The position numbers and the translations under genes are program-made. The notes under the pieces were generated by a model. It had not been told where the DNA came from, ran no database searches, and worked only from the letters and a program-made list of their open reading frames with translations. A DNA stretch of 64,000 nucleotides from Hyphomicrobium sp. MC1 (GTDB taxonomy: Bacteria; Pseudomonadota; Alphaproteobacteria; Rhizobiales; Hyphomicrobiaceae). The DNA lies in the NCBI RefSeq assembly GCF_000253295.1, contig NC_015717.1, positions 3,720,001-3,784,000 of the forward strand, written 5' to 3'. Positions 61,293-64,000 of this stretch are shown here, piece after piece (the stretch's first letter is position 1; each line of letters opens with the position of its first letter).

Positions 61293-62168
61293 TCATCGCC
61301 TCACGCCGCCCTGGGCAAAAAGACCTTGAGGCCTGAATCTGAGAAACACGACGATCAGCACGAAGATGATGAAGCGAGCGAACGTATCGTTCGTGAGTGC
61401 CGCAAAGACGGACTGCATCTCACCGGCCATGCCGCTAGCGGCAACACTGCCCGCGAGCGAACCCCCGCCGACGATCACCATCAGGAACGCCTGCACGACG
61501 TAACTGGCGCCCATTGTCGGCAACACGATTGCGAGCACACCGAAGAGCGAACCAGCAACACCTGCGAGCCCCGCGCCGAGTGCAAACGTCATCATGTATA
61601 TCCTGCCGGAGTTGATGCCGAACGAGGATGCCATCTCCTTGTTTTGCACAACCGCACGGACTTGAATGCCGAAACGCGTCTTATAGAACAGAAACCAGAG
61701 CGCCAGCACGAGCAGCGCGGTTATGGCCAGGACAATGACGCGGAACGTCGAGATGGAGGCCGATCCAAGAGCAATATTGGTTGAGAAGATCTCGGGCACG
61801 GATATGTATTTTGGGTCGCTGCCGAAGATCAGCCGCACGCCCTGCATCAGCACAAGCGACACGCCATAGGTGGCGAGAAGCGTATCCAGCGGTCGTTTAT
61901 AGAGATAACGGATCAGCCCACGCTCCAAGGCGAGGCCTACGAGCGCCACGATCACGAATGATGCGGGAATACAAAGCAAATACGGAATTTTTAGATACGA
62001 CTGCAGCATGTAAGAGCTGTAGGCGCCGAGCATAATGAACTCGCCATGAGCCATGTTGATCACGCCCGCCGTGCCGTAGATGATCGTCAGCCCGAGCGCC
62101 GCGATGAGCCAAATGCTCGCAATACTGACACCCAGGATAAGCGCATTCACAAGCGAACCGAGATCCAT
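61293..62168 (-). CDS. urtB: Urea/short-chain-amide ABC transporter permease UrtB-like
   Basis: This LivH-type permease of about 291 residues has eight to nine membrane helices. The hallmark IYGTAGVINMAHGEFIMLGAY lies near the N-terminus, and GIQVRAVVQNKEMASSFGIN is the cytoplasmic EAA-like loop. The ATG at 62168 was chosen over a TTG seven codons upstream. A strong stem-loop separates it from urtA. Confidence 0.92.
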   Translation of the reverse strand: MDLGSLVNALILGVSIASIWLIAALGLTIIYGTAGVINMAHGEFIMLGAYSSYMLQSYLKIPYLLCIPASFVIVALVGLALERGLIRYLYKRPLDTLLATYGVSLVLMQGVRLIFGSDPKYISVPEIFSTNIALGSASISTFRVIVLAITALLVLALWFLFYKTRFGIQVRAVVQNKEMASSFGINSGRIYMMTFALGAGLAGVAGSLFGVLAIVLPTMGASYVVQAFLMVIVGGGSLAGSVAASGMAGEMQSVFAALTNDTFARFIIFVLIVVFLRFRPQGLFAQGGVRR

Positions 62169-62253
62169 GGCGAGTATGTTCCTTACCAAGAGGGCGCAGA
62201 CCTACGCCCCCGCACTCGAATGAGCGCGTCTGCATTTCAACGTTGGTCATGAG

Positions 62254-62287
62254 GCGGGCCCGCGTCGCGGGAAAGCGCGGGGCCCGC
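62254..62287 (-). other. Stem-loop between urtA and urtB
   Basis: Perfect arms GCGGGCCC (62254-62261) and GGGCCCGC (62280-62287) follow the urtA stop by five bases. Such hairpins after binding-protein genes usually protect the upstream mRNA and allow higher expression of the binding protein than of the membrane subunits. Confidence 0.65.
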
Positions 62288-62292
62288 TTTCG

Positions 62293-63600
62293 TCAGATGA
62301 CGTTGGTGCGGATTTTCCCGTCAGGCGCTTTCAGACCGTCCTTGGTGCAGGTGCCTAGGTTCGGGTAAATCGAGTAAGGATCGGGCGCCACGTTCTTTTC
62401 CGCGGACTTCAACACCTTAAAGGTGCCGTCGGCCTGGCACTGGCCGATCTTCGGCTTCAGCCACGTGTTGAAGTTATTCTCGTCGATCCAAACCAATCCT
62501 TCGGGCGATACGGCATCTTCAACCTTGAGGCCGCCCGAGTGATCGCGAATGGCGCGCGGCGTGACGTTTTCGATGCCTACCGCGGCGGCGGTCTTCTCCA
62601 AGCCGTATTTGAAGACGTACGCGGAGAGGTATGTTTCCTCCATGTTATAGTGCGTCACGCCGTTCTTGCCGTACTTGCTCTTCAAGAAGCCCTCGACGAA
62701 CTTGTGGTTGGTCGGGTTATCGAGCGTCTGGAAGTACGGAGCTGAGAGGAAGTGACCAGCGCCAAATTCGGCGCCCATCGCGCGGGTTTCGATTTCGCCG
62801 GTGGTAAGCGATGCAATCGGCATCGAATCCACTTTGAAGCCTTCCTGCTTGAACTGCTTATGGAAGGCGATGTCCGACGCACCGACGACCGTAGAAAAAA
62901 TGAAGCTCGGCTTGGTGTCCCGGATCTTGTTGAGGACGGGACCGAATTCGGAGCTGCCGAGCGGGATGTATTCCTCGCCCAGCAGCTCTCCCCCTGCTTG
63001 TTCCAGCCAGATCTTCGCGTTCTTGTTCGATTCCTTCGGCCATACGTAGTTCGAGCCGACGAAGAAGACCTTCTTGCCGAACTTCTCGACCATGAAAGGG
63101 ATGAGGTCTTTTGAGTGCTGGTTGGCGAGCGGACCGGTGCAGATGGTGTTCTGCGTGCACTCCGCACCTTCGTAGCAAGTCGGATAGTAGAGCAGATGGT
63201 TGCGCTGCATCACTGTCGGTAGAATGGCCTTGCGGCTCGCGGACGTGTAGCAGCCGAACAGCGCGATGACCTTTTCGCGAAGGATGAGTTCTTTTGCTTT
63301 CTCGGTGTAAACGTTGAAGTCGGATTTGGCATCGACGATGACGGGCTCAACCGGCACACCATTGACGCCACCGTTCTTGTTGATCTCTTCGAATGCGTAT
63401 TGGAGCACCAGCGTCGAATCCTCCTCCGGCACGGCGAGTGCGCCGGTGAGAGAGAACAGCAGGCCGACTTTGATCGGCTCGCCTTTTTTGAGCGTCGCCC
63501 CCCAGGCCTCGCCCGACTTCGGCAACCAAACGTGAGGCATCGCTACGGCTGCAGAAGCAGCGAGCGTCGTCTTAAGAACTTTGCGGCGAGTGAAATCCAT
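62293..63600 (-). CDS. urtA: Urea/short-chain-amide substrate-binding protein UrtA-like
   Basis: This 435-residue periplasmic binding protein of the Leu/urea type has a twin-arginine-like signal (MDFTRRKVLKTTLAASAAVA), then IKVGLLFSLTGALAVPEEDS and GCYTSASRKAILPTVMQRNHLLYYPTCYEGAEC, very close to UrtA/FmdD (short-chain amide) proteins. Two or three Cys pairs are present. It is the first gene of the array, and its promoter region holds repeated ATCTAG sites. Confidence 0.92.
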   Translation of the reverse strand: MDFTRRKVLKTTLAASAAVAMPHVWLPKSGEAWGATLKKGEPIKVGLLFSLTGALAVPEEDSTLVLQYAFEEINKNGGVNGVPVEPVIVDAKSDFNVYTEKAKELILREKVIALFGCYTSASRKAILPTVMQRNHLLYYPTCYEGAECTQNTICTGPLANQHSKDLIPFMVEKFGKKVFFVGSNYVWPKESNKNAKIWLEQAGGELLGEEYIPLGSSEFGPVLNKIRDTKPSFIFSTVVGASDIAFHKQFKQEGFKVDSMPIASLTTGEIETRAMGAEFGAGHFLSAPYFQTLDNPTNHKFVEGFLKSKYGKNGVTHYNMEETYLSAYVFKYGLEKTAAAVGIENVTPRAIRDHSGGLKVEDAVSPEGLVWIDENNFNTWLKPKIGQCQADGTFKVLKSAEKNVAPDPYSIYPNLGTCTKDGLKAPDGKIRTNVI

Positions 63601-63670
63601 TTATCCGGTCCCCTGCATGGCGGAGTGGCGGCGCCCCCCGCGACACCAAACGCTAGACGTTTGAGCTACG

Positions 63671-63841
63671 ATCTAGCCGCTAACATCTAGATAATTCACG
63701 AGGAGATCGGGAGCGTCAATTATTTTTCTTGCCCGCCGAGAAAATAATTCTCTATCTAGATATTCTTGATGAAATATCGTGCGTATCCCGCATTTTTGAC
63801 GTGCAGGCGGCTGAAATATCGGGCAAAAATCGGCGATCTAG
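63671..63841. promoter_or_regulatory. Promoter region of the urt-dmf-ure array with repeated ATCTAG sites
   Basis: Four ATCTAG hexamers lie at 63671, 63685, 63754 and 63836; the second and third form the palindrome ATCTAGAT, the third within TATCTAGATA (63753-63762). CTAG is rare in GC-rich genomes, so the clustering is striking. An AT-rich dyad AATTATTTTTCT...AGAAAATAATT lies between about 63718 and 63749. These are likely regulator sites for the array. Confidence 0.5.
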
Positions 63842-63864
63842 AGAATTCAAAAGAGCTCGGATTT

Positions 63865-63999
63865 TTACTTCGTCCCGCAACCGATTTCGGCCTTAACAGC
63901 CATTGACGCGAGCATTGCATGTGTGTTTTTGCCTTCAAAAATTGTCGCTCGCCCTTTCGCTTTCCAGGAATCATAGGTGGAATGCGAGCACAGGTCGGA
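63865..63999 (-). CDS. C-terminal end of an unidentified protein (partial)
   Basis: An open frame enters from the right edge and stops with TAA at 63865-63867. The 44 visible residues (for example HSTYDSWKAKGRATIFEG and KNTHAMLASMAVKAEIG) read like a real C-terminus with good codon use. The gene is on the same strand as urtA and ends about 265 bases before it. Its identity is unknown. Confidence 0.4.
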   Translation of the reverse strand, partial: SDLCSHSTYDSWKAKGRATIFEGKNTHAMLASMAVKAEIGCGTK

Positions 64000-64000
64000 T

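Noticed and set aside
63756..63974. 72-codon minus-strand frame upstream of urtA
   Set aside because: Its composition is unlike a protein, and another frame at 63865-63999 reads much more like a real C-terminus.

Overview
The window is GC-rich chromosomal DNA from an alphaproteobacterium, most likely of the order Hyphomicrobiales (a Hyphomicrobium-like organism). This rests on the circularly permuted two-piece tmRNA, the alpha-type SspB adaptor beside it, the thyA-folA-hflK-hflC-DUF2065-degP order, the fumC/DUF4169/ribbon-helix-helix trio, an intracellular PHB depolymerase, and methylated-amine and amide catabolic genes. No transposase, integrase, phage gene or CRISPR array was recognised.

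From 1 to about 26.8 kb the content is housekeeping. It holds manC (sugar nucleotides), psd-pssA (phosphatidylethanolamine synthesis), degP, hflKC, folA and thyA, tmRNA with sspB, a GT39-type glycosyltransferase, fumC with its two small partners, several small envelope proteins, a cold-shock gene next to an unusual long IF-1, a nucleotide-translocase-like transporter, phaZ, mgtC, polA and a tRNA-Arg(CCG).

After the tRNA the content becomes catabolic. (i) 26.9-33.0 kb: a class I amidotransferase, a true nitrilase, a glutamine-synthetase-like ligase and an APC permease form one operon, divergent from an RpiR regulator. This looks like a gamma-glutamylation route for an unknown amine or nitrile. 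(ii) 33.6-36.1 kb: tautomerase, SDR and cupin genes divergent from a LysR gene. (iii) 36.5-46.5 kb: an FAD/GcvT dehydrogenase of the dimethylglycine/sarcosine family, a complete sugar-type ABC importer with two tiny membrane proteins, an APH-type kinase and a DeoR repressor, with a divergent HAD phosphatase. Two related dyads mark likely operators. (iv) A Dyp-type peroxidase stands alone.

From 48.0 to 63.6 kb one co-directional array carries a urea/short-chain-amide ABC importer (urtABCDE-like), both subunits of an N,N-dimethylformamidase-like enzyme, a Rieske-oxygenase homologue that has lost metal ligands, a Sel1 protein, two small unknown proteins and a complete but divergent urease system in the order E-F-AB-C-G-D. 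Strong stem-loops punctuate the transcript at urtA/urtB, urtE/dmfA1, dmfA1/dmfA2 and dmfA2/Rieske-like. The simplest reading is uptake of a methylated amide or urea, hydrolysis by the DMFase-like enzyme, and recovery of ammonia by urease. The direct coupling of a DMFase-like enzyme to a divergent urease is the most interesting feature of the window.
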